This document shows positions 17,783 to 25,835 of a stretch of DNA of 64,000 nt, one piece after another. The stretch's first letter is position 1; each line of letters opens with the position of its first letter. The DNA is from an uncultured Dorea sp. (GTDB lineage: Bacteria > Bacillota_A > Clostridia > Lachnospirales > Lachnospiraceae), in contig CAJTRM010000002.1 of the NCBI GenBank assembly GCA_910578865.1, positions 1-64,000 of the forward strand, written 5' to 3'. A program made the translations under genes and the position numbers. The notes beneath the pieces were generated by a model that was not told the origin of the DNA, did no database searches, and saw only the letters and a program-made list of their open reading frames with translations.

Positions 17783-18850
17783 ATGAGGATTAAAGAAATT
17801 GAAAAACGTACAGGAATCTCCAGCCCAAATATCCGGTTTTATGAAGCAGAGGGACTGATTTCCCCTGTAAGAAATAAGGAGAATAACTACAGGGAGTATT
17901 CGGAGGAAGACTTAAGCCGGCTGGAACAGATTAAGACATTAAGGCTTCTCGGAGTTCCCATCGGAGATATCAAAGCAATTTATAATAAGGAATTGATCCT
18001 GGAGGAAGTGATTGCAAAGCGGATCAGCCAGCTTGAAAAGGAAGAGACACATGCAAGAGAGATGCGAAGGGCATGCGAGAACATCCTAACCCAGCATTTG
18101 GGGCTCGAGATGCTGGATGATCAGGTTCTCGGAGGTGAGAAAGAGATCTGGAGCCAAAGGCTCCGGCAGATCCTGGAAGAGGATATGACAAGGGTGGATC
18201 TTGAGAAGAAAGGGCTGAACAGGCATCTGGGGCTTATACTGCTATGGGGATATGCCATAAATCTTCTGGTATCCTTTGTAATCCGCAATCGTTTTGCAGC
18301 ATATGTAAATTTCACAGATAACAATGTAGAATTGACGATGTTTCTGATATTTATTATGATTATCTGCGGGATTGCAGTCAGATGGACAGCCAGTGTAAAA
18401 ATACATCTGATTATATTCCACCTTTCGGCGCTGGCCGGGACACCATTTTTGGTATTTGTTTCAATGTTGGCAAGTGAGAAGCTCAGGGAGCAGATTGTTT
18501 CTTTTCTCCCGGTCTTCTGGATCAGCATTCTTCTATATGTCCTGGTGCTGTGGCTGTTTACAGTACAGCGGGAACAATTCCTGACAAAGGATAGAAATGC
18601 AGTTGGATTTGCGCTTTTGGGAACAGTTGTATTGACCGGCAGTTCCTTCCTGTTACTCAAAGAGTGGATCCTGCCGACCGGAATGTTCCTGGCTGCTACT
18701 GTCTATATTACATTGTTCTGGTTTGCTGTTAATAAGGATGTGAAGGAATATAACAGATACTATGCGGTGATGTCGGCAAACCGGATTTTGAATCCGGTGG
18801 CAGTAGTAATTTCTTTTTGGGGACGGGGTCAGGCTGGCTTTTGGAGATAG
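17783..18850 (+). CDS. MerR-family regulator fused to a multi-pass membrane domain
   Basis: 355 aa. Residues 1-70 are a MerR winged HTH (MRIKEIEKRTGIS, NIRFYEAEGLI, NYREYSEEDLSRLEQI, LRLLGVPIGDIKAI). A coiled-coil dimer helix follows (about 75-115; KRISQLEKEETHAREM). Residues about 145-345 hold about six hydrophobic segments (ILLWGYAINLLVSFVI, MFLIFIMIICGIAV, FWISILLYVLVLWLF, AVGFALLGTVVLTGS and two others). MerR proteins usually carry a small soluble effector domain; here the effector part would be in the membrane, so signal sensing may occur there. The promoter upstream has the MerR layout. Membrane-tethered MerR-like proteins exist in Firmicutes, but ligands are mostly unknown. The YdcF-like and DUF2804 genes follow in the same direction and may be targets. 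Confidence 0.8.
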   Translation: MRIKEIEKRTGISSPNIRFYEAEGLISPVRNKENNYREYSEEDLSRLEQIKTLRLLGVPIGDIKAIYNKELILEEVIAKRISQLEKEETHAREMRRACENILTQHLGLEMLDDQVLGGEKEIWSQRLRQILEEDMTRVDLEKKGLNRHLGLILLWGYAINLLVSFVIRNRFAAYVNFTDNNVELTMFLIFIMIICGIAVRWTASVKIHLIIFHLSALAGTPFLVFVSMLASEKLREQIVSFLPVFWISILLYVLVLWLFTVQREQFLTKDRNAVGFALLGTVVLTGSSFLLLKEWILPTGMFLAATVYITLFWFAVNKDVKEYNRYYAVMSANRILNPVAVVISFWGRGQAGFWR

Positions 18851-18870
18851 AGAAGAATTATTAATACAGA

Positions 18871-19494
18871 ATGATTACTATGAAAAAAATTATTTCAACA
18901 TACCATAATAAAAAGCGGCGGATTCTTTGGCTTATTTTTCTTATTTGTTTTCTGTATATCACAGGGACTCTGATTTCTATTTGCACATACAGCAGGATGG
19001 ATGAAACGTGCAGGTCGGATGTGGTCATTGTCCTGGGAGCCGCCACTTACCCGAATGATGTCTCGCCGGTATACCGGGAGCGGCTGAATCACGGCATTGA
19101 TTTATACCGGCAGGGATATGTGGAGAAGATGATTGTAACCGGCGGGACAGCCGAAGGGAACCAGCATTCCGATGCATATACAGCCATGCAGTATGTCATA
19201 AGCCGGGGCATTCCAAAAGAGGATGTCCTGATGGAGGAAACATCTTCCATTACTCAGGAAAATCTGGAAAATGCGAAAGAACTGATGGATCAAAATGACT
19301 ACCGGCAGGCGCTCATTGTCAGTGATCCATTGCATATGAAGCGCGCCATGCTGCTGGCAGAGGATGCCGGAATACAGGCATTTAGTTCACCGACCCCGAC
19401 AACTATGTATCACAGCCTGAAAACAAAGATACCGTTTGCGGCCCGGGAGTTATTTTATTATATAGGATATCAGTGGTATCGGATTTTCCGCTGA
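18871..19494 (+). CDS. YdcF/SanA-like DUF218 membrane protein
   Basis: 207 aa with a single N-terminal membrane segment (about residues 18-36, LWLIFLICFLYITGTLI). A DUF218 (YdcF-like) fold follows, with the signatures DVVIVLGAATYPNDVSPVY, RLNHGIDLYRQG, MIVTGG, EETSSITQENLENAKEL and LIVSDPLHMKRAM. E. coli SanA, a member, affects envelope permeability; the biochemical activity of the family is not settled. The start is uncertain: ATG at 18871 or 18880, both with weak ribosome sites. It lies 20 bases after the MerR-type gene, so the two may share a transcript. Confidence 0.85.
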   Translation: MITMKKIISTYHNKKRRILWLIFLICFLYITGTLISICTYSRMDETCRSDVVIVLGAATYPNDVSPVYRERLNHGIDLYRQGYVEKMIVTGGTAEGNQHSDAYTAMQYVISRGIPKEDVLMEETSSITQENLENAKELMDQNDYRQALIVSDPLHMKRAMLLAEDAGIQAFSSPTPTTMYHSLKTKIPFAARELFYYIGYQWYRIFR

Positions 19495-19518
19495 ATATAT
19501 ATAAAGGAGGGTATGCTT

Positions 19519-20541
19519 ATGAGAAACCACGAGGTAACAAAGGTACAGCAGCTCCTGAATGAGGATGGAAGTTTAAGGGAGCCTGGATGGTCCAGGAAGC
19601 TTGTCCAGATCTATGACCGGGAGAAGATCCGTGCACCGAAGTTCCGTATTAAGGAGTGGGATTACTATCTTGTGCTCAATGAGGACTTCGCAGGAGCCTT
19701 TACCATATCGGACGACGGCTACATCGGCCTTCAGTCGGTATCTCTTCTGAATTTCGAGGAGGGCTGGGAGCATACGGAGACCATTTTAAATCCGTTTCCT
19801 ATGGGAAAATTGAAGTTGCCCCAGTCATCCGAGAGCGGCAATACAATTTACCGGGATAAGCGTCTTCACATGGGGTTCTTTGTGCAGGACAAAAAGAGGG
19901 TCATCCGGTGCCGGTTTAAGAACTTTTATCAGGGGAAGCCGTTTTCCTGCGATATTGTGCTGGATCAGCCGGAGATGGATACCATGGTGATCGCAACACC
20001 ATGGAAGGAAAAGAAGACCGCGTTTTATTATAACCAGAAGATAAACTGTATGCCGGCAGAGGGCAGTATGAGCTTTGACGGAAAGACCTACCGGTTTTCC
20101 AAAGAGACAGATTTCGGAACGCTGGACTGGGGAAGGGGCGTGTGGACTTATGACAACCGCTGGTATTGGGGCTCCGGCAATTGTATGGTAAACGGCAAAC
20201 CGTTTGGGTTCAATATCGGCTGTGGATTCGGAGATACGTCCGCCGCATCGGAAAATATGCTGTTCTATGACGGAAAGGCCCACAAGCTTGACGATGTTAT
20301 CTTTCAGATTCCGTCAGACAGCTATCTGAAACCCTGGAAATTTTCTTCCGGCGACGGAAGGTTTGAGATGGATTTTCAGCCGGTGCTTGACCGGGCGGCG
20401 AGGACAAATGCACTGATCATTGAAACAGACCAGCATCAGGTGTTTGGCCGGATGACAGGGAGGGCTGTGCTGGATGACCAGACAGTGATAGAAGTAAAAG
20501 ATATGATGTGCTTTGCCGAGGATGTACACAATCGATACTAA
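19519..20541 (+). CDS. DUF2804 family protein
   Basis: 340 aa, soluble. The ATG at 19519 is chosen because AGGAGG ends 8 bases before it; the ATG at 19513 is only 2 bases from it. Features typical of DUF2804 are the opening EVTKVQQLLNEDGSLREPGW, repeated Trp/Tyr-rich beta segments, and TLDWGRGVWTYDNRWYWGSG with FNIGCGFGD. No catalytic residues are established for the family, so no function is assigned; the fold looks like a beta sandwich similar to carotenoid/AttH-type proteins (inference). It ends 15 bases before a strong hairpin. Confidence 0.8.
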   Translation: MRNHEVTKVQQLLNEDGSLREPGWSRKLVQIYDREKIRAPKFRIKEWDYYLVLNEDFAGAFTISDDGYIGLQSVSLLNFEEGWEHTETILNPFPMGKLKLPQSSESGNTIYRDKRLHMGFFVQDKKRVIRCRFKNFYQGKPFSCDIVLDQPEMDTMVIATPWKEKKTAFYYNQKINCMPAEGSMSFDGKTYRFSKETDFGTLDWGRGVWTYDNRWYWGSGNCMVNGKPFGFNIGCGFGDTSAASENMLFYDGKAHKLDDVIFQIPSDSYLKPWKFSSGDGRFEMDFQPVLDRAARTNALIIETDQHQVFGRMTGRAVLDDQTVIEVKDMMCFAEDVHNRY

Positions 20542-20555
20542 TGAAAACTTATTCA

Positions 20556-20597
20556 TGGAAACAGGGAGCAGAAGAAAAAATCTGCTCCCTGTTTCCA
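20556..20597 (+). terminator. 17-bp perfect hairpin after the DUF2804 gene
   Basis: TGGAAACAGGGAGCAGA (20556-20572) pairs perfectly with 20581-20597 around an 8-base A-rich loop. The T tract after it is short, so termination may be partial; on the opposite strand an A/T tract is likewise short. Confidence 0.7.
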
Positions 20598-20626
20598 TTG
20601 TTATAATACCACAAAAACAGCCAAAA

Positions 20627-20663
20627 TACAAGTCTTGTACTGCAATGCGGCGGATGCTATACT
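20627..20663 (+). promoter_or_regulatory. Promoter with palindromic operator over the -35 box
   Basis: TTGTAC (20635-20640), exactly 17 bases, TATACT (20658-20663). The perfect palindrome TACAAG-T-CTTGTA (20627-20639) overlaps the -35 box, a position that suits a repressor. It drives the DUF6323/DUF6179 pair 30 bases downstream. Confidence 0.65.
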
Positions 20664-20692
20664 CAATTTCCAATGTGGAAAGGGGGATGGCT

Positions 20693-21226
20693 ATGGAAAA
20701 GGACTGGATGGTATTGTTACAGCAGCACAATCAGCTGGGGCAGGTACTTAAGCTGAACCGGGATACGGAAAAATACGGTCTGGTATTAAGTGAACAGGAC
20801 GCCATGATGATTCTAAAGGAGCGCGAGAACTCTCTGCGGGAGCAAAGGAGGATTGAATTCGGAGAGGGCATTATCTCGAAGATCATTTATGAATTCTGTG
20901 ATTCTGATTTTATTGATCAGAATAATTATGTAGATACTGTCATCCATCTGCAGGAAATCTTTTACTTGTACAAAAATGAGATGGAGGATGAGATCACAGA
21001 TGACGAACTTCTGCATTTTATGAAGGAACAGTTTGAAGAAGTCTGCTTTGGTGATCTGGAGTATCTGGAGGGAACGTGCCTGAGCCTGTTTGCACAGGCG
21101 ATCCGGGCAGGATACCAGGGCTATAAGGCTTCCGGGGGACTTGGGGAGTATGGACGGCTGGACGAGGTAAAACGCTGGGATTATGAGCTTTATATGGAGG
21201 CGCTTAGGGAACTTTGCTGGAGGTGA
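20693..21226 (+). CDS. DUF6323 family protein
   Basis: 177 aa. ATG at 20693 is preferred because AAGGGGG ends 6 bases before it; longer in-frame extensions overlap the preceding terminator and promoter. Soluble, acidic and helical (LSEQDAMMILKERENSLREQRR, then a C-terminal YMEALRELCWR). I assign DUF6323 from its size and from the pairing with the next gene, as seen in many Lachnospiraceae; this is memory-based and moderately sure. It is followed after 6 bases by the DUF6179 gene, so they form one operon and probably one complex. No catalytic motif is visible. Confidence 0.6.
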   Translation: MEKDWMVLLQQHNQLGQVLKLNRDTEKYGLVLSEQDAMMILKERENSLREQRRIEFGEGIISKIIYEFCDSDFIDQNNYVDTVIHLQEIFYLYKNEMEDEITDDELLHFMKEQFEEVCFGDLEYLEGTCLSLFAQAIRAGYQGYKASGGLGEYGRLDEVKRWDYELYMEALRELCWR

Positions 21227-21232
21227 TGACGG

Positions 21233-22060
21233 ATGAAATATAAGATGGAGGAACTGGTGCCGCTGGTGGCAGAGCTGACAGAAAAATACACAGGATTTGA
21301 AAGCACTTCAGTTACTTATGAAAAAGCAGAACAGCTTATGGGGGCAGTGCTGTATTGTATCCGGGAGACAGAATGCGGACAGGAGGAGGCTCTGGCCTCA
21401 GAAGAAAAGATACCGGCCCGCCGGGCTTATAAGCTTGGATATGAACTGGTAAAACAGAAGGTAGAGCTTGCGCTCCAATTGTATCATGAGATTATGAAGG
21501 ATTTTTCCTGCTATGCTGTTTGCTGCCTGCAGGATGTTGTGGCAGAAGGGATGCCGGAATTCTTTCAATGGTATGATATCAGGTTCGCACCTCAGGATGA
21601 GATTCTGACTCTGGATTATCCGGTTTTGAAAGACCTGTCGGGAACGCAGGGCATTGATAAGATTTATGAGTATCTGAAATGTATACACATGGAACAACAG
21701 TTTCTGCATGCTTTTCCGGATGCGCATATCCGGGAAGTGCTTGGAAGGTATGACACCTTGTATGAGGATATGGTTGAAAATATATGCGAAGTTGTGTTGG
21801 GTTCTGTCTTACGTCATATTGCTGCCGGAAAGCCGCTGTCCGAACCGCTTTGTGGGAATGCAGACCTGAGGCAGATAAAAGAAGCTGTCCGAAGTGACAG
21901 GTTCCCGGAGGTTCAAAAGAGGTTTTCAGAGGCGGTGGCTGCAATTGTCAGAGAATACTGTGAGCGTGAGGAAGAGGTTCTTTTGTATCTGTCAGGAGCT
22001 ATGGAGGGAGCAGTCGTACGTCTGAAAGATGCAGCAGAGAAAAATACTATATTTTTATAA
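21233..22060 (+). CDS. DUF6179 family-like protein
   Basis: 275 aa, soluble, helical. The start has GGAGGTGATG upstream inside the end of the previous gene. It contains ARRAYKLGYELVKQKVELALQLYHEI and DEILTLDYPVLKDLSGTQGIDKIYEYL, the conserved-looking core of this group. It resembles DUF6179 but is shorter than the roughly 400 residues I associate with that family, so it may be a short form. Always seen beside a DUF6323 protein. No function known; no membrane segment, signal peptide or metal site is apparent. Confidence 0.55.
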   Translation: MKYKMEELVPLVAELTEKYTGFESTSVTYEKAEQLMGAVLYCIRETECGQEEALASEEKIPARRAYKLGYELVKQKVELALQLYHEIMKDFSCYAVCCLQDVVAEGMPEFFQWYDIRFAPQDEILTLDYPVLKDLSGTQGIDKIYEYLKCIHMEQQFLHAFPDAHIREVLGRYDTLYEDMVENICEVVLGSVLRHIAAGKPLSEPLCGNADLRQIKEAVRSDRFPEVQKRFSEAVAAIVREYCEREEEVLLYLSGAMEGAVVRLKDAAEKNTIFL

Positions 22061-22192
22061 AAACCTTAGTATTTGCGGCAAAACTGCCGATACAAGAAAT
22101 AGAATTTTATTTGAAACTATAAAAACGACAGCATTGGACAGCCAGTTCTCTTCTGACGGCAGAGGATTGGGAGACAAGGAGGTACAGACAGC

Positions 22193-22924
22193 ATGCGTAT
22201 TTACAGTAGCCAGAATGTAAATCTGGGTTATGCAGGCATTGGTAATCAGAATTTTAACGGCGGAAATCATACTCAGGGTGCAAATAACGGAGCAAGGAAT
22301 GATCAGGCAGTTATTTCGCCGCAAGGGAAATCCTCGAGTATGCTCAATATGCTGATGCAGCAAAAAGAGTTGATACAGGAGAGTAAAAACGCTGTAATCA
22401 AAGATGCCATGGAGAAGATGGAGAACGGATATTCTGTGAACATCCAGGAGAAGCTTGAGGAATATGAGGAACAGCTGGATGCGGTGGATGAGCAGATTGC
22501 AAAGGAAATGGCAAGGCAGATGGAAGAGGACGTCGAAAAGACCGGGGAGAATACCTATGAGAATCCGCGCAAAGTAACAGAACAGCAGGCACAGAACGAG
22601 AAAATGGCTAAAGTGGCTGCATTGTCCGGTTCGGTAGAGCAGCTGGAAACAATGGACTCGGTAAAAGACCGGGTTGACGGCACGATAAGGTCATTGAAGG
22701 CGGAAATAAAATCAGACGGCGGAAGGACTACGGACGGAAAGAGAAAATTGGTGGCTGAGCTTGAGAGCAGATCGGAAGATCTGGCAGGCAAAATCTATGA
22801 AAAAGCCGGAGCGATTCAGGTTTCCGCAGAGAAATCCTCCGATATCAGAAATACGGAGATCGTAGAAGAGGAAGAAGAAAACGAACTGCCGGGAAGGCTG
22901 CCGGAGGAGGAAACGCAGGAGTAA
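22193..22924 (+). CDS. Hypothetical coiled-coil protein
   Basis: 243 aa with AAGGAGG upstream. The first 45 residues are Asn/Gly/Gln-rich and probably disordered (GIGNQNFNGGNHTQGANNG). Residues 48-200 are charged and helical with heptad-like patterns (EKLEEYEEQLDAVDEQIAKEMARQMEEDVEK). The end is very acidic (VEEEEENELPGRLPEEE). No signal peptide or membrane segment. I do not recognise a family. The opening MRIYSSQNVN resembles short leaders of Lachnospiraceae proteins of unknown role. It ends at a terminator and is separated from the upstream pair by about 130 bases. Confidence 0.65.
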   Translation: MRIYSSQNVNLGYAGIGNQNFNGGNHTQGANNGARNDQAVISPQGKSSSMLNMLMQQKELIQESKNAVIKDAMEKMENGYSVNIQEKLEEYEEQLDAVDEQIAKEMARQMEEDVEKTGENTYENPRKVTEQQAQNEKMAKVAALSGSVEQLETMDSVKDRVDGTIRSLKAEIKSDGGRTTDGKRKLVAELESRSEDLAGKIYEKAGAIQVSAEKSSDIRNTEIVEEEEENELPGRLPEEETQE

Positions 22925-22935
22925 CGGAACAGGGT

Positions 22936-22977
22936 ACAGGGATGCAGGCAGATTACTGTTTGCATCCTGTTTTTTTG
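22936..22977 (+). terminator. Rho-independent terminator
   Basis: ACAGGGATGCA pairs with TGCATCCTGT (one bulged G), followed by a run of seven or more T (22970-22976). It lies just after the coiled-coil protein gene. Confidence 0.75.
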
Positions 22978-23064
22978 TTCCGTCTTTTACGCTTCCCTGC
23001 ACTTGATTTTTTTGTCGAAAATTGTTACTCTATAGCTATCATAATTAATAAGGAGAAGTGTATT

Positions 23065-23613
23065 ATGTCAGAAGAAATCAAACAGGCAGAGATCATTGCA
23101 GAGGGGACAGATTCTTTGGAAATACAGCAGGGGGAGCACTCAGAGGACATAGCGGTACCGCAGGAGAAGGATGCAGCAGAAGCTTCATCAGCGCCTCAAG
23201 AGAAAGAACCGGAGGAAACCGTACGGTTTAGAGACGCAGGAAAATCTGCGGATACAGAGGAAACAGCCGCATACCGAAGGGGAAATCCTTTTAAGAGGAA
23301 GACATATTTCGGGGACGAGGAAGATATGGCAAGGGAGGAGTGGATCCTGTCCAGGCTCAGGGATGAGGATCTGATGGAATATCTGTCACTGGAACACAGG
23401 AAGGCAGAGATGCTTCAGAGAGCCAAAGAGACAAGAGAGAGACGCATTTTTTTCCTTATGCAGCTGCTCATATCTCTGGCAGCCATTGTGGCAGTTGTTT
23501 ATTGCCTGCAGAGTGAGCCGGTGGTGCTTGTAAATATTTTGTATATCACGGGAATCGTCATTGGTTTGTGGATCTGGAAACACCCAAAGGATCAGTCCGG
23601 ATCCGGACAATAG
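23065..23613 (+). CDS. Hypothetical membrane protein with acidic N-terminal tail
   Basis: 182 aa from the ATG at 23065, which has AAGGAGA 8 bases upstream; a longer in-frame start overlaps the preceding terminator. Residues 1-70 are acidic and low-complexity (Glu, Gln, Ala). Residues 75-125 are charged and helical (DEEDMAREEWILSRLRDEDLMEYLSLEH). Two membrane segments lie near 130-148 (FLMQLLISLAAIVAVVY) and 155-172 (LVNILYITGIVIGLWIW). The N-terminal part is probably cytoplasmic. No family recognised. It is followed 51 bases later by the lipase-like gene. Confidence 0.65.
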   Translation: MSEEIKQAEIIAEGTDSLEIQQGEHSEDIAVPQEKDAAEASSAPQEKEPEETVRFRDAGKSADTEETAAYRRGNPFKRKTYFGDEEDMAREEWILSRLRDEDLMEYLSLEHRKAEMLQRAKETRERRIFFLMQLLISLAAIVAVVYCLQSEPVVLVNILYITGIVIGLWIWKHPKDQSGSGQ

Positions 23614-23664
23614 ATATGACGTGATTACTGCATTATAAAAGATAAAAGCAACAGGAGAGATACC

Positions 23665-25005
23665 ATGCAGAATATCCGGCGTACAGGCTGTACAGTATTT
23701 TTATTTCTGGCAGCAAACCTTCCTTTTTTTGACTATTTTGTGCAGGTCGGTTTCCGGCAGAAGCCTATGCTTGTGCTTGTGCCGGTGGTCTGCTTCTTGA
23801 TTCTGAATATTTTCCCGGTCTGGGGAAACGGCAGGATACCTTCAAAAAGGCTCCGAATCTGTGCCGGTGGCTGTGAACTGCTGATCTGTTTTTTGAGTTC
23901 TTCCGTTTTATCCGGAGTTGTTCTGCTGTCTATGCTTCCGGTCGTGTTTGGGGAGAATAAGCTTTTGTGGGCGGCGGATTTTGTGTGCGTGGTCTGTACG
24001 GAGGCTGTCGTCTTCTGGAACGGGATTCTCCGCGTATATCTGACTTCCGCGCAGATTGGATTTAAATGGCGGGTGATCGGTATCGTCTGCGGCTGGATTC
24101 CGGTTGTACATATTGCAGTACTGGTCAAGATCATCCGAATGGCCTCGGAGGAGTGGAGATTTGAGGGCGGGAAGCTTTTGAAAGCGCAGGAGCGCGCAGA
24201 TGAACGCCTGTGTGCTACAAGGTATCCGCTTCTTTTAGTGCACGGAGTGTTTTTTCGGGATTTTGAACATTTTAATTATTGGGGCAGGATTCCCCGGGAA
24301 CTTGAGCAAAACGGGGCTTCTGTTTTTTATGGGAACCATCAGTCTGCAGCATCAGTGGCAGACAGCGGAAGGGAGCTTGCAGACAGGATTCAGGAAATTA
24401 TAAAGGATACCGGCTGCGGGAAAGTGAACGTCATCGCACATTCAAAAGGGGGGCTGGATACGAGGTATGCCGTCAGCTGCCTGGGAATGAGCAGATATGT
24501 GGCTTCTCTGACTACCATTAATACACCGCACAGAGGATGTGTGTTTGCAGACTATCTGTTAAATAAACTCCCGGCTGCTGTGAAAGACAAGGTCGCCGGG
24601 GCATATAATACAGCTCTTAAAAAAATGGGGGATGAACAGCCGGATTTTATTGCTGCGGTTACAGATCTGACGGCTTCTGCCTGTGAAACCTTCAATCAGA
24701 ATGTGGCAGATGTACAGGATGTGTATTATCAAAGTGTGGGGTCTAAACTAAACAAAGCGTCGGACGGAAGATTTCCTCTTAATTTTTCGCATCATCTGGT
24801 AAAATATTTTGACGGCCCGAATGACGGCCTTGTGTCAGAGACTTCCTTTGCATGGGGAGCTGATTACACGTTCCTTACCTGCGGTGGGAACAGAGGAATC
24901 TCTCATGGAGATATGATCGATCTGAACAGAGAAAATATAAAGGAGTTTGATGTCCGGGAATTTTATGTCATGCTGGTAAATGGATTGAAGGAAAGGGGCC
25001 TTTAG
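23665..25005 (+). CDS. Membrane-anchored alpha/beta hydrolase (lipase/esterase-like)
   Basis: 446 aa. The first 160 residues hold four or five hydrophobic segments (TVFLFLAANLPFFDYFVQV, LVLVPVVCFLILNIFPVW, GVVLLSMLPVVF, VIGIVCGWIPVVHIAV). Residues 185-440 form an alpha/beta hydrolase resembling triacylglycerol lipases of the LipA/EstA type: the oxyanion strand YPLLLVHGVF, the nucleophile elbow VIAHSKGG with Ser260, INTPHRG, the acid-residue region DGPNDGLVS and the His region GISHGDM. The nucleophile motif is AHSKG rather than the canonical GxSxG, as in several bacterial lipases. Substrate unknown; lipid or ester turnover at the membrane is the likely setting. Not obviously linked to neighbours. 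Confidence 0.8.
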   Translation: MQNIRRTGCTVFLFLAANLPFFDYFVQVGFRQKPMLVLVPVVCFLILNIFPVWGNGRIPSKRLRICAGGCELLICFLSSSVLSGVVLLSMLPVVFGENKLLWAADFVCVVCTEAVVFWNGILRVYLTSAQIGFKWRVIGIVCGWIPVVHIAVLVKIIRMASEEWRFEGGKLLKAQERADERLCATRYPLLLVHGVFFRDFEHFNYWGRIPRELEQNGASVFYGNHQSAASVADSGRELADRIQEIIKDTGCGKVNVIAHSKGGLDTRYAVSCLGMSRYVASLTTINTPHRGCVFADYLLNKLPAAVKDKVAGAYNTALKKMGDEQPDFIAAVTDLTASACETFNQNVADVQDVYYQSVGSKLNKASDGRFPLNFSHHLVKYFDGPNDGLVSETSFAWGADYTFLTCGGNRGISHGDMIDLNRENIKEFDVREFYVMLVNGLKERGL

Positions 25006-25105
25006 AGATCTGAAAAAAATGTAAAAACTTGCGATTTATTTTTCTATAATCTGGCAGGAGAATCGTGTACAATAAAGACAGATGATCGGACAGAGAGGAC
25101 AAGGC

Positions 25106-25432
25106 ATGGGCAGGAAGGAATACCGGGTCTGTATATGGATCCATCATATAGCTACAATTTTAGGAGTGTGCGGCGGATTGTGCAATCTGGCCTGTACAAG
25201 AAAATACAGTTTCCGGACGTTTTGTCTTTCGCTGTTTACGGGGAGTCAGTTGTGGGCGCTGTTAAAAATCGTTTCAGATGGGGTACAGGGAAGATCCCGC
25301 CTGAAAAAAAGTATCGTACATATACGGGCGCTCAGCAGCAGTGCGGCCGGGGAGAGACGGGCGCTTGGCGCCTTGACAGCGGCCTCTGCGGTGTTTAAAA
25401 TCGTCTCTCCTGCGGTTATCGGCCATTCTTGA
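25106..25432 (+). CDS. Possible small hydrophobic protein (hypothetical)
   Basis: An open frame of 108 codons with ATG at 25106 behind GAGAGGACA. It begins MGRKEYRVCIWIHH, has a hydrophobic part (IATILGVCGGLCNL) and a C-terminal part rich in Ala and Ser ending FKIVSPAVIGHS. No family recognised, and another frame is open across part of it. It lies in the roughly 500-base gap between the lipase gene and the SigE-type promoter of yqfC. It could be real in Lachnospiraceae or chance; codon use alone does not decide. Confidence 0.3.
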   Translation: MGRKEYRVCIWIHHIATILGVCGGLCNLACTRKYSFRTFCLSLFTGSQLWALLKIVSDGVQGRSRLKKSIVHIRALSSSAAGERRALGALTAASAVFKIVSPAVIGHS

Positions 25433-25454
25433 TTCTTTTTCTTGTTTTTGCTAT

Positions 25455-25483
25455 GCATAATTTTCGGAATTATTTCATAAATT
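25455..25483 (+). promoter_or_regulatory. Probable SigE (mother-cell sporulation) promoter for yqfC-yqfD
   Basis: GCATAAT (25455-25461), a 14-base spacer, CATAAATT (25476-25483). This agrees closely with the SigE consensus (KMATATT, 14 bases, CATACAMT). yqfCD is a SigE operon in Bacillus, which supports the assignment. The expected transcript start is about 15-20 bases before the yqfC start codon. Confidence 0.65.
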
Positions 25484-25505
25484 ACAACAAACTTATGCGA
25501 ATGGC

Positions 25506-25817
25506 ATGTTTATGAAGGCAAGAAAACGACAGGCAAGACAAGAGGACGGCAACCATTCTATCAGAAATAAAATGGCGGAATTATCGGAGCTCCCTAAAGA
25601 TGTTGTGATGGGAATGCCGGTTCTTACTATGATGGGGCAGATGGAACTGAGTTTGGAAAATTACAGGGGGATCATTGAATATACAGATACGGTCGTCCGG
25701 ATTCAGACGAAGAGCGGACAGATTAAAGTGACCGGAAAAAATCTTCAGGTCGCATATTATACGAATGACGAGATGAAAGTAAACGGACGGATTGATTCCA
25801 TTGAATATCAGCATTGA
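25506..25817 (+). CDS. yqfC: Sporulation protein YqfC
   Basis: Small soluble protein made in the mother cell during sporulation, always beside yqfD. 103 aa with the family core ELPKDVVMGMPVLTMMGQMELSLENYRGI and IQTKSGQIKVTGKNLQV. The start is uncertain: ATG at 25506 or 25512; neither has a clear ribosome site, which may mean low expression. It is preceded by a SigE-like promoter and followed by yqfD after 18 bases. Its molecular role is not established. Confidence 0.85.
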   Translation: MFMKARKRQARQEDGNHSIRNKMAELSELPKDVVMGMPVLTMMGQMELSLENYRGIIEYTDTVVRIQTKSGQIKVTGKNLQVAYYTNDEMKVNGRIDSIEYQH

Positions 25818-25835
25818 TCGGGAGGCGAAAGGAAT

